Source: Clostridiales bacterium (GTDB lineage: Bacteria; Bacillota; Clostridia; Saccharofermentanales; Saccharofermentanaceae). From it: a DNA stretch of 64,000 nt. Within the stretch, counting starts at the first letter, position 1; each line of letters opens with the position of its first letter. The stretch is from contig JAFZLF010000038.1 in NCBI GenBank assembly GCA_017551625.1, positions 1-64,000 on the forward strand, read 5' to 3'. The notes under the pieces were generated by a model. It made no database searches. It was not told where the DNA came from and saw only the letters and a program-made list of their open reading frames with translations. The position numbers and the translations under genes are program-made. Below, one piece after another: positions 1-8,441 of this stretch.

Positions 1-122
1 AGGAAGGAGAACAGATCTCCAAACTACAAGTAGCCTGAATTAGATCAGGTAGAGGCATCAGGCTAGTGCCACTAAAGCTCCGATAGGTCCTATGCTTATC
101 GGTGGTTTACAAATCTCAACTA
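1..122 (+). mobile_element. Possible right end of an IS200/IS605-type element (structured, non-coding)
   Basis: No reading frame stays open here. Two perfect hairpins are visible: an 8-bp stem pairing 31-38 with 58-65, and a 6-bp stem pairing 80-85 with 97-102. A short third stem pairs 117-120 with 127-130. A stem followed by TGGTTTAC and then TCAA resembles the right ends and reRNA scaffolds of TnpB-bearing IS605 elements. The coding sequence after it resumes in the middle of a surface-protein repeat, as expected if an element had inserted into that gene. The transposase would lie outside the window. A group I intron or IStron end is an alternative. This is inference from structure and context, not a confirmed match. 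Confidence 0.35.
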
Positions 123-1683
123 CCAAGTTGAAAATAGCCATCTGCATTATCAGTGTATCGGATGGAATACGCAGGCAGACGGGCAGGGGGAGTCGTATCA
201 GCCGGGAGAGGAAGTCTCGCTTCCTGATGGAACACAGCTTTATGCGCAGTGGGTGTATTCGGAGACCTTTTACGATTTTTCAACACCGGCTACGGAGAGC
301 GGATGGACCTTCGTGGATGAAGATGCTGATGGGCATAATTGGCTGAATGGTGAAAATGGAAAGAAGAGCCATTCCAGTAGTAGCATTCGAGATGGAAGCG
401 TCATTTATTCGCAATCTTTCGAAAATAATGTCGGAGTATATTTTCCGGATAACTGGGCGATCGCTCCAGCCGGACTCGTCGATCCTGCCGGCTCGCTGAT
501 AGTTTCAATCTGGGCCATCGCGGAGAGAGAAAACTATCCTGATGAACACTTCGCCATCTATGCAGCGCCCGAAGGTGCTGATCTTGTCAACTTTGATCCG
601 GATGAGTGGACACAGATTTCGGATGAGTATGTCGCGACAGGAACATGGACGGAATATAGCGGGGACCTGTCCCGGTTTTCAGGTCAGAAGGTCTATGTAG
701 CTATCCGTCACTTCAACTGTTCCGATCAATACGAGCTTATCATCGACGATGTGACGATTCCGTTCCTGGATGAGATGGGTGAAGAACTTTATGGATATAC
801 GCTGAGCCTAGAGGGCGATATAGCCGTTAATTTCTATATGAGATTGGACGACAACATCGTCTCCAGCTCCACGGCGAAAATGGAATTCCAGATCCCTAAT
901 GGCGACGGTTTCACGACACAGACCGTGATGGTTAGTGAAGTCGCGGCTAATCCGAAGATCATCAGTGGAAAGGCTTACTATGTGTTCAAGTGCAGAGTAT
1001 CTGCGAAAGATATGTCTTCGACGATCACAGCACAGCTCATGGATGGCGACCAAGTCGGTAAGACATACTCCTATTCTGTAAAACAATATGCGGAGTATAT
1101 ACTCAAACACTCGGGAGATTATCCGGATGAAGCGGTTTCTCTTGTAAAGACACTTATGAACTATGGCGCGATGGCGCAGATCTATTTCGGCGTGAATACC
1201 AATAGTCTTGCTAACAGCACTCTGACTAAGGAAGAAAAAACGGCAGCTACAAGTGTTACTGCGGACAAGATCAAACCATATGCCGTAAGTGATATAAATG
1301 TTCCTAATGGGGTGACCTTCGAGGGTGCGACGTTGTCACTGAAATCAGAAACGACGCTTTCACTTTACTTCACCTGTGACGAAACACTGACTTTCGGTGC
1401 CGATGGAATGACCGAGGATGGAAAAACGATCGAGTATGCGCAGGTCGGCAACTATCAGGTCGCCCGTATCCGTGGCATCAATGCTACAGAACTTGCGAAG
1501 AGCTTTACGGTCATGGTTACTTGCGGAGAAACCAGCGGAACGGTCACCTACAGTCCGATGACGTATTGCTATAACGTAGTCACGGGGAACAGCGATGAGA
1601 AACTGCAGAATGTCTGCCGGACTCTCTATCTGCTCCGTCAAGCGAGCTGGGATTATCTCGTTTCACAGATACACGTTGCATAA
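76..1683 (+). CDS. Surface protein, C-terminal part, 5' end missing or disrupted
   Basis: The frame is open from 76, and a GTG at 253 is only a fortuitous internal start. Upstream of 253 the frame reads the end of a Listeria-Bacteroides (InlB-type) repeat: GWNTQADG, then YQPGEEVSLPDGTQLYAQWV. Next comes a choice-of-anchor-J/cleaved-adhesin-like beta domain (about 160 residues, ending QYELIIDDVTIPF). The C-terminal module of about 280 residues contains YGAMAQIYFGV and alternating beta strands. The same C-terminal organisation recurs in the two surface proteins at 32.2 and 35.3 kb. The protein is probably secreted and cell-surface located. Its N-terminus, signal peptide and start are absent from the window, so it is either truncated by the edge or interrupted by the element at 1-122. 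The exact function is unknown. Confidence 0.7.
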   Translation, partial: SSDRSYAYRWFTNLNYQVENSHLHYQCIGWNTQADGQGESYQPGEEVSLPDGTQLYAQWVYSETFYDFSTPATESGWTFVDEDADGHNWLNGENGKKSHSSSSIRDGSVIYSQSFENNVGVYFPDNWAIAPAGLVDPAGSLIVSIWAIAERENYPDEHFAIYAAPEGADLVNFDPDEWTQISDEYVATGTWTEYSGDLSRFSGQKVYVAIRHFNCSDQYELIIDDVTIPFLDEMGEELYGYTLSLEGDIAVNFYMRLDDNIVSSSTAKMEFQIPNGDGFTTQTVMVSEVAANPKIISGKAYYVFKCRVSAKDMSSTITAQLMDGDQVGKTYSYSVKQYAEYILKHSGDYPDEAVSLVKTLMNYGAMAQIYFGVNTNSLANSTLTKEEKTAATSVTADKIKPYAVSDINVPNGVTFEGATLSLKSETTLSLYFTCDETLTFGADGMTEDGKTIEYAQVGNYQVARIRGINATELAKSFTVMVTCGETSGTVTYSPMTYCYNVVTGNSDEKLQNVCRTLYLLRQASWDYLVSQIHVA

Positions 1684-1738
1684 ACGCAAGTTGCGTTTGG
1701 AGTAAGATAAACGATTCGTTGAAATTCTTTCAAGTAAA

Positions 1739-1768
1739 GGGTCGGCCGGATGGCCGGCCCTTCGTTTT
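1739..1768 (+). terminator. Rho-independent terminator after the surface protein
   Basis: A 9-bp GC-rich stem (1739-1747 with 1752-1760, one G-U pair) closes a GGAT loop. It is followed by a T-rich tail, TTCGTTTT. It lies 55 nt after the stop of the upstream gene. Confidence 0.8.
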
Positions 1769-1822
1769 CCGGTGCCGGTGGATAGTTCCGAGAGAATATT
1801 TTGCCTTTTTTGAAATTACCTA

Positions 1823-1851
1823 TTGACATGCTAGGTGAATTACGGTATTCT
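1823..1851 (+). promoter_or_regulatory. Sigma-A-type promoter of metY
   Basis: A perfect -35 TTGACA (1823-1828), a 17-nt spacer and a -10 TATTCT (1846-1851). Transcription would start near 1858, giving a leader of about 370 nt before metY. Confidence 0.75.
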
Positions 1852-1857
1852 TTCAAT

Positions 1858-2228
1858 AACCTACTCGACCGATAGGTAAATGCAAACTTCGAAAAGCCTG
1901 TGAAAGAAGCAGGTGAGAAGGTCGGAAGAGTAAGTGCCCGGTGGGAGAACCACTTAGTACATTCAGAATACGGAAGGGGATCGCATCATGACGCGACTGT
2001 TGCTTCTTGTAAAACTGAATAGAGAGAACTACCGTTTCGGACGAATGTGTCGATGTTGCTGATGCATGAGAAGAAGCGCTTGTGAGCGCGTTTCTGATCT
2101 TCTTATGCCGTGTTCCTAAAAACAAACAATTTCACCAATTACAAACCAAGCTGAAGGACAGTTATGCGCTTCACGCAAATCTCTCATGCTGCCTTCATCA
2201 CACATTTGATTCGAAAGGAAGTATTATT
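1858..2228 (+). ncRNA. Long structured 5' leader of metY, candidate cis-regulatory RNA
   Basis: The promoter lies about 370 nt ahead of the metY start with no gene between. The leader can form a stem of TACTC 1862-1866 with GAGTA 1928-1932, extended by GACC 1867-1870 with GGTC 1920-1923, around an inner CCTG/CAGG hairpin (1897-1900 with 1910-1913). A second perfect 6-bp stem, 1931-1936 with 1951-1956, shares two bases with the first, so the two may compete. Another hairpin, GCGCT/AGCGC near 2077-2090, is followed by a T-rich stretch, as in an attenuator. I could not match the S-box/SAM-I core, the T-box AGGGTGG-type motif, or a cobalamin core. Its position before a sulfur gene suggests sensing of methionine, cysteine or a derivative, but the ligand is unknown. 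Confidence 0.45.
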
Positions 2229-3512
2229 ATGTCTAACTATAAATTTGAAACTCTGCAGATTCACGTAGGTCAGGAACAGCCGGATCCGGGTACGGACGCA
2301 CGTGCGGTACCGATCTATGCCACCACTTCTTATGTATTTAAGGATGCCGCACAGGCGGCAGGACGCTTCGGCCTGACCGAAGGTGGTAACATCTATACCA
2401 GACTCATGAACCCGACCTCTGACGTTTTCGAGCAGAGAATCGCAGCGCTCGAGGGTGGCGTCGCCGCTCTGGCAGTCGCTTCGGGCGCCGCAGCGATCAC
2501 ATATGCGATCCAGAACATCGCAACCGCCGGGGATCACATCGTCGCCAGCAAGAACATCTATGGTGGTTCTTATAACCTCCTCGAGCATACTCTCGTGGAT
2601 CAGGGTGTCGAGACCACTTTCGTGGATCCGGACGATCCGGAGAACTTCAGAAAGGCAATCAAGCCGAATACGAAGCTGTTCTTTGCCGAGACGCTTGGCA
2701 ACCCGAATTCCGACGTGCTTGATCTTGAAGCCGTTTCTAAGATCGCTCACGAGAACGGTATCCCGCTTATCGTTGACAATACATTTGCTACACCTTATAA
2801 CCTCCGTCCGATCGAGCACGGCGCAGACGTAGTCGTACACTCTGCCACGAAGTTTATCGGCGGTCACGGTACCGTAATGGGCGGTGTCATCGTCGACTCC
2901 GGTAAGTTTGACTGGGCACAGAATGACAAGTTCCCGGGCCTTTCAAAGCCGAACCCGTCGTACCACGGCGTCGTATTTACGCAGGCTGTCGGTAATCTCG
3001 CATACATCATCAAGATCAGAACGACACTTCTTCGCGACCAGGGCGCGGCGATCTCTCCGTTTAACTCCTTCCTGCTCCTGCAGGGCCTCGAGACACTGTC
3101 TCTCCGTGTGGAGCGCCATGTGCAGAATGCACTCAAGGTCGTCGAGTTCCTGAAGAATCATCCGCAGGTCGAGCGTGTCAATCATCCGTCTGTTTCGACT
3201 CCTTCGCAGCAGGCTCTGTATAACCGTTACTTCCCGAACGGCGCGGGTTCGATCTTCACCTTCGAGCTGAAGGGCGATGCGGAGCAGGCGAAGAAGTTCA
3301 CCGAGAGTCTGGAACTCTTCTCGCTCCTGGCGAATGTGGCGGACGTGAAGTCTCTAGTTATCCATCCGGCTTCCACGACGCACTCCCAGCTCTCTGAAGA
3401 GGAACTGCTCGAAGCAGGCATCAAGCCGACGACGATCCGTCTGTCGATCGGTACCGAGCATATCGACGATATCATTGCCGACCTCGAAAGTGGTTTTGCA
3501 AAGGTAAAATAA
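2229..3512 (+). CDS. metY: O-acetylhomoserine aminocarboxypropyltransferase (sulfhydrylase)
   Basis: A PLP enzyme of the Cys/Met metabolism family that makes homocysteine (or methionine) from O-acetylhomoserine and sulfide or methanethiol in the cytoplasm. The length of 427 residues fits MetY. It starts [19 protein letters not shown] and carries the PLP-binding lysine in [10 protein letters not shown] (about K208). ATG 2229 is chosen because AAAGGAAG lies 8 nt upstream and family homology begins there; the longer open frame from 2082 is leader RNA. It is followed by cysK, so this is a sulfur assimilation locus, probably controlled by the structured leader. The assignment is secure; whether it also acts as an O-acetylserine or O-succinylhomoserine enzyme cannot be told. 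Confidence 0.93.
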   Translation: MSNYKFETLQIHVGQEQPDPGTDARAVPIYATTSYVFKDAAQAAGRFGLTEGGNIYTRLMNPTSDVFEQRIAALEGGVAALAVASGAAAITYAIQNIATAGDHIVASKNIYGGSYNLLEHTLVDQGVETTFVDPDDPENFRKAIKPNTKLFFAETLGNPNSDVLDLEAVSKIAHENGIPLIVDNTFATPYNLRPIEHGADVVVHSATKFIGGHGTVMGGVIVDSGKFDWAQNDKFPGLSKPNPSYHGVVFTQAVGNLAYIIKIRTTLLRDQGAAISPFNSFLLLQGLETLSLRVERHVQNALKVVEFLKNHPQVERVNHPSVSTPSQQALYNRYFPNGAGSIFTFELKGDAEQAKKFTESLELFSLLANVADVKSLVIHPASTTHSQLSEEELLEAGIKPTTIRLSIGTEHIDDIIADLESGFAKVK

Positions 3513-3558
3513 GTATAATTCTATTAGCAAAGTTGAATCAGTAATCTCCGCCGGTGTT

Positions 3559-3586
3559 TTCCGCGACGTTCCCACAGGTCGCGGAA
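3559..3586 (+). other. Perfect hairpin between metY and cysK
   Basis: TTCCGCGAC (3559-3567) pairs with GTCGCGGAA (3578-3586) across a 10-nt loop. There is no T-run after it. It may be a processing or partial-attenuation hairpin that sets the metY/cysK ratio. Confidence 0.45.
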
Positions 3587-3669
3587 TGCACGGGGTACGG
3601 AACCGGATCCTCCGTATCGTTAAGCGTGATTACTCAAAATAATTAAGAGTGAGAAAGAAGGAAAATCTT

Positions 3670-4602
3670 ATGGCTAATTTTGTAACAGCAGCAGATCAGT
3701 TAATCGGAAAAACACCGCTTCTGGAGCTCTCGCATATCGAGAAGTCTGAGGGTGTAAGCGCGAAGGTGTTCGCGAAGGTCGAGTTCTTCAACCCGGCCGG
3801 TTCCGTGAAGGACCGTATCGCGAAGGCGATGCTCGATGACGCGGAAGAAAAGGGCGTTCTGAAGCCGACTACGACGATCATCGAGCCAACATCCGGAAAT
3901 ACCGGCATCGGGCTTGCTTCCGTCGCCGCGGCGCGTGGCTATCGCATCATCATCGTGATGCCGGAGACGATGTCCGTCGAGAGAAGAAAACTCATGAAGG
4001 CATACGGCGCGGAGCTCGTTCTGACCGAAGGCAGTAAGGGCATGAAGGGCGCGATCGCCAAGGCAGAAGAACTTCATGCGGAGATCGCGGACAGCTTCAT
4101 CCCGTCACAGTTCACGAACCCGGCAAACCCGGCGATCCATAAGGCCACGACAGGCCCGGAGATCTGGGAACAGCTCGACGGTAAGGTGGATGCTTTTGTC
4201 GCAGGCGTAGGAACCGGCGGAACGGTGACCGGTGTAGGTCTCTATCTTAAGTCCCAGAACCCGGATGTGAAGGTCTTCGCTGTGGAGCCGAAGGATTCTC
4301 CTGTTCTTTCTGAGGGCCGTTCCGGTTCCCATAAGATCCAGGGCATCGGCGCCGGATTTGTTCCGGATGTGCTCGATACGGGTGTGTACGATGAGATCAT
4401 CCCGGTAAGTAACGAAGATGCTTTTGCGACAGGAAGACGCATCGGTAAGGAAGAGGGTATCCTCGTCGGTATCTCTTCGGGCGCGGCTACATTTGCGGCG
4501 CTTCAGGTCGCGGCCCGTCCGGAGTTTGCCGGTAAGAACATCGTCGTGCTTCTCCCGGATTCCGGTGATAGATACCTCTCGACAGCGCTCTTTGAGGAGT
4601 AA
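3670..4602 (+). CDS. cysK: Cysteine synthase A (O-acetylserine sulfhydrylase)
   Basis: Makes L-cysteine and acetate from O-acetylserine and sulfide; cytoplasmic, PLP-dependent. 310 residues, normal for CysK. The PLP lysine is in [11 protein letters not shown] (about K47), the substrate loop is [10 protein letters not shown], and the phosphate-binding loop is [12 protein letters not shown]. The C-terminus [14 protein letters not shown] is typical of the family. ATG 3670 is chosen over GTG 3649 because AAGAAGGA sits 8 nt before it. The gene lies 157 nt behind metY with no clear separate promoter and may be cotranscribed. A conserved terminator-like RNA element (4651-4742) closes the locus. Confidence 0.95.
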   Translation: MANFVTAADQLIGKTPLLELSHIEKSEGVSAKVFAKVEFFNPAGSVKDRIAKAMLDDAEEKGVLKPTTTIIEPTSGNTGIGLASVAAARGYRIIIVMPETMSVERRKLMKAYGAELVLTEGSKGMKGAIAKAEELHAEIADSFIPSQFTNPANPAIHKATTGPEIWEQLDGKVDAFVAGVGTGGTVTGVGLYLKSQNPDVKVFAVEPKDSPVLSEGRSGSHKIQGIGAGFVPDVLDTGVYDEIIPVSNEDAFATGRRIGKEEGILVGISSGAATFAALQVAARPEFAGKNIVVLLPDSGDRYLSTALFEE

Positions 4603-4650
4603 GAAGCCCGTCTTGATTTAAAAGAAAAGATTTGATCACCAATACATAAA

Positions 4651-4742
4651 ATCAAAAACCGACAGATTACATCAACGTCGCTGGTCCTCGCCGATTCACG
4701 GCTGCGGAATCGCTCCTTGTGATGAATCTGTCGGTTTTTGAT
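4651..4742 (-). repeat. Conserved terminator-embedded RNA element, copy 1 (core on minus strand)
   Basis: A perfect 18-bp inverted repeat (4651-4668 with 4725-4742) has A-runs and T-runs at both ends, so it could terminate transcription on either strand. The 56-nt interior, read on the minus strand, carries AAGGAGCGATTCCGCAG and GAGGACCAGCGACG. These are almost identical to the interior of the element at 41128-41215, whose outer stem has a different sequence. An inner stem, CGATTC with GAATCG, and a middle stem, CATCA with TGATG, are both kept. It lies 48 nt after cysK. See findings. Confidence 0.75.
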
Positions 4743-4808
4743 GTTCTGAATGTGTTATGAGCAGAGTCCTATACTGTAAAACTGCGAGCAAAAACTCGGC
4801 GTTTCCTA

Positions 4809-4837
4809 TTGATACGTCTTCTCTGTTGGCGTACACT
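4809..4837 (+). promoter_or_regulatory. Promoter of the NCS2 permease
   Basis: TTGATA (4809-4814), a 17-nt spacer and TACACT (4832-4837). It gives a leader of about 85 nt. I looked for a purine riboswitch in this leader and did not find the conserved core. Confidence 0.5.
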
Positions 4838-4929
4838 TTTAGTATAGTTTCCGTTTTGTACGGAAGTGGGGGGAGAATCCGGGTCTCACAGTTTGCCGGA
4901 GGATCCTCAAGAAAGAGGAGGTATATGGT

Positions 4930-6378
4930 ATGGAAAAGCTGTTTCAACTGAAGAAAAACGGCACAACGCTCCGCACTGAGATCATCGCGGGTCTGACGAC
5001 GTTCATGACGATGGCGTATATCATCGCCCTGAACCCGAATCTTCTGACCAATTTCGGCGCAGAAGCGTGCGGAGGACAGGCGCTCTGGAATGGTGTATTC
5101 CTCGCGACATGTATCGCATCGGCGATCGGTACGATCTGCATGGCTTTCCTGGCCAATAAGCCGTTCGTCATGGCACCGGGCATGGGCCTGAATAGTTTCT
5201 TTGCCGCGGTCGTGGCTAATATCGTGGCGATGACGGGTATGACGTACCTGCAGTCTTTCCAGAGTGCGCTGGTCATCATCTTCGTCGAAGGTCTCGTATT
5301 TATCGCGCTTTCGCTTCTTAACGTCCGTGAGAAAATCGTCGAGGCGATCCCGCTGGGTGTCCGTCTCGGTATCGGACCGGCGATCGGCCTGATGCTCATG
5401 AATATCGGCTTCGGTTCGAATGCAGGCGTTCTCAGAGTGAATGAAGATGGAAGCACGAACATGTTCTATGCGATGAGTGACTTCTTCGGTTCACTGACAG
5501 CAAAATTCGCTCAGGATTCCATGAACACTGACACGTATAAGTGGATGGTCCTGACGGTCGTGACGATGTTCATCGGTCTTTTCACCATCATTGCTCTCGA
5601 TCACAAGAAGGTAAAGGGCGCCGTGCTCTACGGTATGCTCGTCGCTTCCGCGATCTACTGGGCGTGTGAGGCAATCGTTTTCGAACAGAATCCTTTCGAG
5701 TCTCTTAAGGATGCTTCTTTCATACCGCCGTTCCAGGATATGGCAGATACGACACTCTTTAAGCTCGATTTCAAAGGTTTTGCAGAGATCGGATGGTTCA
5801 CGATCATCACGCTTATCATCACGTTCTGCATCATCGATATGTTTGATACCATCGGTACTCTCGTCGGTACGGCTTCCCGCGCCAAGATGCTCGATGATAA
5901 GGGCCGTATGCCGAAGATGAAGGAAGCCCTCCTTTCGGATGCAGTCGGTACCGTCAGCGGTTCTCTTACCGGTACTTCCACGGTTACCACATTCGTCGAG
6001 TCGGCATCCGGTGTCGAGGCCGGCGGGCGCACGGGACTTACGGCTCTTGTAGCGGCAATTCTGTTCCTGCTTTGCATCTTCATCGCTCCGATCGCGGCGC
6101 TCATCCCGCCGGCAGCTACTTCTTCGGCGCTCATCTATGTCGGTATCCTGATGCTCGCGAACCTCAAGCAGATCGATTTCTCCGATCAGTCACAGTTGAT
6201 CCCCGTGGCGATCATGCTCCTGGCGATGCCGATCTCCGGCTCCATCGGACATGGTATCGGTCTTGCGCTCATCAGCTACACCGCGATCAAGCTCTGCACG
6301 GGTAAGGCAAAGGATGTATCTGTCCTGACGTATATCCTCTCGGTTATCTTCATACTGAAGTTCTTCATCCCGGTCTGA
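4930..6378 (+). CDS. NCS2-family purine permease (AzgA/PbuG type)
   Basis: An integral membrane proton symporter for nucleobases. Its 482 residues and about 12-14 hydrophobic segments fit the AzgA-like branch (adenine, guanine, hypoxanthine). It carries the branch signature TEIIAGLTTFMTMAYIIALN near the N-terminus and the DMFDTIGTLVGTA and SATGV-like (ESASGVEAGGRTGLTAL) motifs of transport helices 8-10. The start at 4930 has AAGAGGAGG 8 nt upstream. It is a single-gene unit with its own promoter and a strong terminator at 6415. Substrate within the purines cannot be decided from sequence. Confidence 0.9.
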   Translation: MEKLFQLKKNGTTLRTEIIAGLTTFMTMAYIIALNPNLLTNFGAEACGGQALWNGVFLATCIASAIGTICMAFLANKPFVMAPGMGLNSFFAAVVANIVAMTGMTYLQSFQSALVIIFVEGLVFIALSLLNVREKIVEAIPLGVRLGIGPAIGLMLMNIGFGSNAGVLRVNEDGSTNMFYAMSDFFGSLTAKFAQDSMNTDTYKWMVLTVVTMFIGLFTIIALDHKKVKGAVLYGMLVASAIYWACEAIVFEQNPFESLKDASFIPPFQDMADTTLFKLDFKGFAEIGWFTIITLIITFCIIDMFDTIGTLVGTASRAKMLDDKGRMPKMKEALLSDAVGTVSGSLTGTSTVTTFVESASGVEAGGRTGLTALVAAILFLLCIFIAPIAALIPPAATSSALIYVGILMLANLKQIDFSDQSQLIPVAIMLLAMPISGSIGHGIGLALISYTAIKLCTGKAKDVSVLTYILSVIFILKFFIPV

Positions 6379-6414
6379 TGTAGATCTTCCGCGAGAGCGG
6401 TCAACAAGCACATA

Positions 6415-6458
6415 TGACTCCGGTCATGTTACCAAAACGTGACCGGAGTCACTTTTTT
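6415..6458 (+). terminator. Strong Rho-independent terminator after the purine permease
   Basis: A perfect 12-bp stem (6415-6426 with 6440-6451) is followed by CTTTTTT. Confidence 0.92.
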
Positions 6459-6588
6459 GTCTCTTCCGGATTTAGTAAAGTGTAGATAGTCAAGGTCCAC
6501 AGACGGAAAAAGTTCTGTCCTCATGTAAACGAAAGCAGAACGAAAGCCTGATGCGGGCAGGGTCAACAGAAGGAGAAGAAGGACAGTA

Positions 6589-7731
6589 ATGAATAAGACA
6601 AGATCAAAGCTTTCCCCATGGCCTTATATCCGGAATAACCGGGTGCGTACGACTGCACTGATCGTCAGTCTCGCTGTTTTCATGCTCATGATCTACGTCA
6701 TGAATTATGTGATCGGAGGCATCGGTGAGCCCTTTTACAGAAGTGATGTGGCACCATATGATCTGCAGCAGATCGTGTCCTCGCATCTGGATATGAAGGG
6801 GTCGGACTATGAGACGGATGAGGAGTATCTGACGGAAGCCTGGAACCGGGCAAGGACTGCCTGCGCGAACGTGCCTCGTGAAAACGGCGTCGTGGATGCC
6901 AAAGCATTTGCATGGCAGAATGTTCCCTTAAATTCCGTGATCGGAATGACCGGAATAGATTGTTTTCTCTTCGAGGAGCCGAAGGACTGCGAGGATTACT
7001 TAAATCACATGGGCGCGAAGCTCGTCTCCGGAAGGATGCCGGAAAAACCGGGTGAGATCCTGGTCGAACAGAAACTCATCAGGAACCATAAAAACGACAA
7101 TAATCTCATGCAATATATGGGAAGTACATATGAGGTCGTCGGTTCCGTGAACTCCGATTACTATCTGGCATTTGGTCTGGCCCAGCCGGGTGAAAACGAT
7201 ATCAACGTGCTGATCCTTACCGAGAGAGGGAGCAGTGTAGATGCGGCAGAAGCCTTTGCCAAGACAGGATACGAAGTGTCATGGTACCGGAATAAGGAGA
7301 AGGCCGAGAAAAACCATAAGGACGGCATCGGATCGATGGATACGGTGCAGACGCTCATCACTTCGGTTTCGGGATCCCTTCTCCTGATATGTGTTACCGT
7401 TGTCCTGGCGCTTCACATCATGGACCGGCATAACGAGTGGTGCTTACTGCATTCGATCGGTTTTTCGACAGGGGAGATCTATGTGATGGCGCTGAAGGAG
7501 ATACTGATCTGCGTCGCCATCGCGATGGTCGCGGGAGCGGTCCTTTCCGTCATGACGGTGCTGGCGATGAATGCTCTTCTCTATGAACCGATCGGCGTCG
7601 CGATCCGCATATGGAGGTGGGAGGCACTGCCGAGAATATTCATCGTGATGCTGTTCCTGATCGGTGTGGCCCAGATCCCGATCTTCAGCGGAATGAGAAA
7701 GATACAGACGATCGATTCGATCGAATCCTGA
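6589..7731 (+). CDS. ABC exporter permease, FtsX/MacB type (first)
   Basis: 380 residues. An N-terminal membrane helix (about residues 20-45) is followed by a large extracytoplasmic domain (about 45-255), then three C-terminal helices, the usual FtsX-like layout. The N-terminal motif PWPYIRNNRVRT matches FSAWTYIRNNKPRS in the permease at 8438, so the two are paralogues and probably form a heterodimer with the ATPase between them. The start at 6589 has GGAGAAGAAGGA upstream. Such transporters export peptides or lipids, or act as mechanotransmitters; the substrate is unknown. An alternative reading as a bacitracin-type (BceB) permease is unlikely because BceB is longer, with ten helices. Confidence 0.85.
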   Translation: MNKTRSKLSPWPYIRNNRVRTTALIVSLAVFMLMIYVMNYVIGGIGEPFYRSDVAPYDLQQIVSSHLDMKGSDYETDEEYLTEAWNRARTACANVPRENGVVDAKAFAWQNVPLNSVIGMTGIDCFLFEEPKDCEDYLNHMGAKLVSGRMPEKPGEILVEQKLIRNHKNDNNLMQYMGSTYEVVGSVNSDYYLAFGLAQPGENDINVLILTERGSSVDAAEAFAKTGYEVSWYRNKEKAEKNHKDGIGSMDTVQTLITSVSGSLLLICVTVVLALHIMDRHNEWCLLHSIGFSTGEIYVMALKEILICVAIAMVAGAVLSVMTVLAMNALLYEPIGVAIRIWRWEALPRIFIVMLFLIGVAQIPIFSGMRKIQTIDSIES

Positions 7732-7760
7732 TGATATATGTGCGAAGTGAAAAGGAGCGA

Positions 7761-8441
7761 ATGAAGATGTTTGAATTAGTCGATGCAACGATGATCTACG
7801 ATATGGATAAAGAGGAGAAGGTCTATGCTATGAAGAGCATGAATATCACCTTCCCGGATAAGGGCCTCGTGGGAATAATCGGCCCGTCCGGTTCCGGTAA
7901 ATCCACGCTGATGTACACCATGTCCACGCTGAAGAAACTGACTTCCGGTGATGTTCTTTATAATGGAAAATCGCTTATGAATATCAGTGATTCCGAGAGA
8001 CAGCAACTGCGTAGATATGAGTTTGGTTTTGTCTTTCAGCGGCACTATCTCATCAAGTACATGACTGCGCTAGACAACGCGACGATCGCCGCGACGATCC
8101 CGGCCGCGGAGGCGCAGAAGAAAGCGAAGGACCTCCTTCTGGAGATCGGACTTAAGAACAGTGAACTGAACCATCGTCCGACCAAGCTTTCCGGCGGACA
8201 GCGGCAGCGAGTCGCTATCGCCAGAGCGATGATGAATGATCCGAAGGTGCTCTTTGCAGATGAGCCGACGGCGTCGCTGGACCATGAGAATGCTTTTCTC
8301 GTGATGGACCGACTGAAGGAGTACTCGAAAGACAGACTGGTGATCGTGATCACGCATGATACAAGTATCATCTCGGATGCCGACATGATCGTGAAGATCT
8401 GGGATGGAAAGATCTCGGAAGTTTCGACGAAGGGAGCATGA
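7761..8441 (+). CDS. ABC transporter ATP-binding protein (LolD/MacB-type)
   Basis: 226 residues, normal for the family. It has Walker A GPSGSGKST, signature LSGGQRQRVAIARA, Walker B VLFADEPTASLD and H-loop THDTS. ATG 7761 is chosen because AAAGGAG lies 5 nt upstream; the open frame extends further left only as an overlap with the preceding permease. It energises the two flanking FtsX-type permeases, with which it forms one operon (30 nt after the first, 4-nt overlap with the second). Confidence 0.93.
   Translation: MKMFELVDATMIYDMDKEEKVYAMKSMNITFPDKGLVGIIGPSGSGKSTLMYTMSTLKKLTSGDVLYNGKSLMNISDSERQQLRRYEFGFVFQRHYLIKYMTALDNATIAATIPAAEAQKKAKDLLLEIGLKNSELNHRPTKLSGGQRQRVAIARAMMNDPKVLFADEPTASLDHENAFLVMDRLKEYSKDRLVIVITHDTSIISDADMIVKIWDGKISEVSTKGA

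Noticed and set aside
1858..2228. S-box (SAM-I) riboswitch or T-box before metY
   Set aside because: Neither the SAM-I core text nor an AGGGTGG-type T-box sequence is present; kept as an unassigned structured leader instead.
4743..4929. Purine riboswitch before the NCS2 permease
   Set aside because: The paired TATAA/TTATA ends and the conserved loop texts of the purine aptamer are absent; only a promoter and a short leader are visible.
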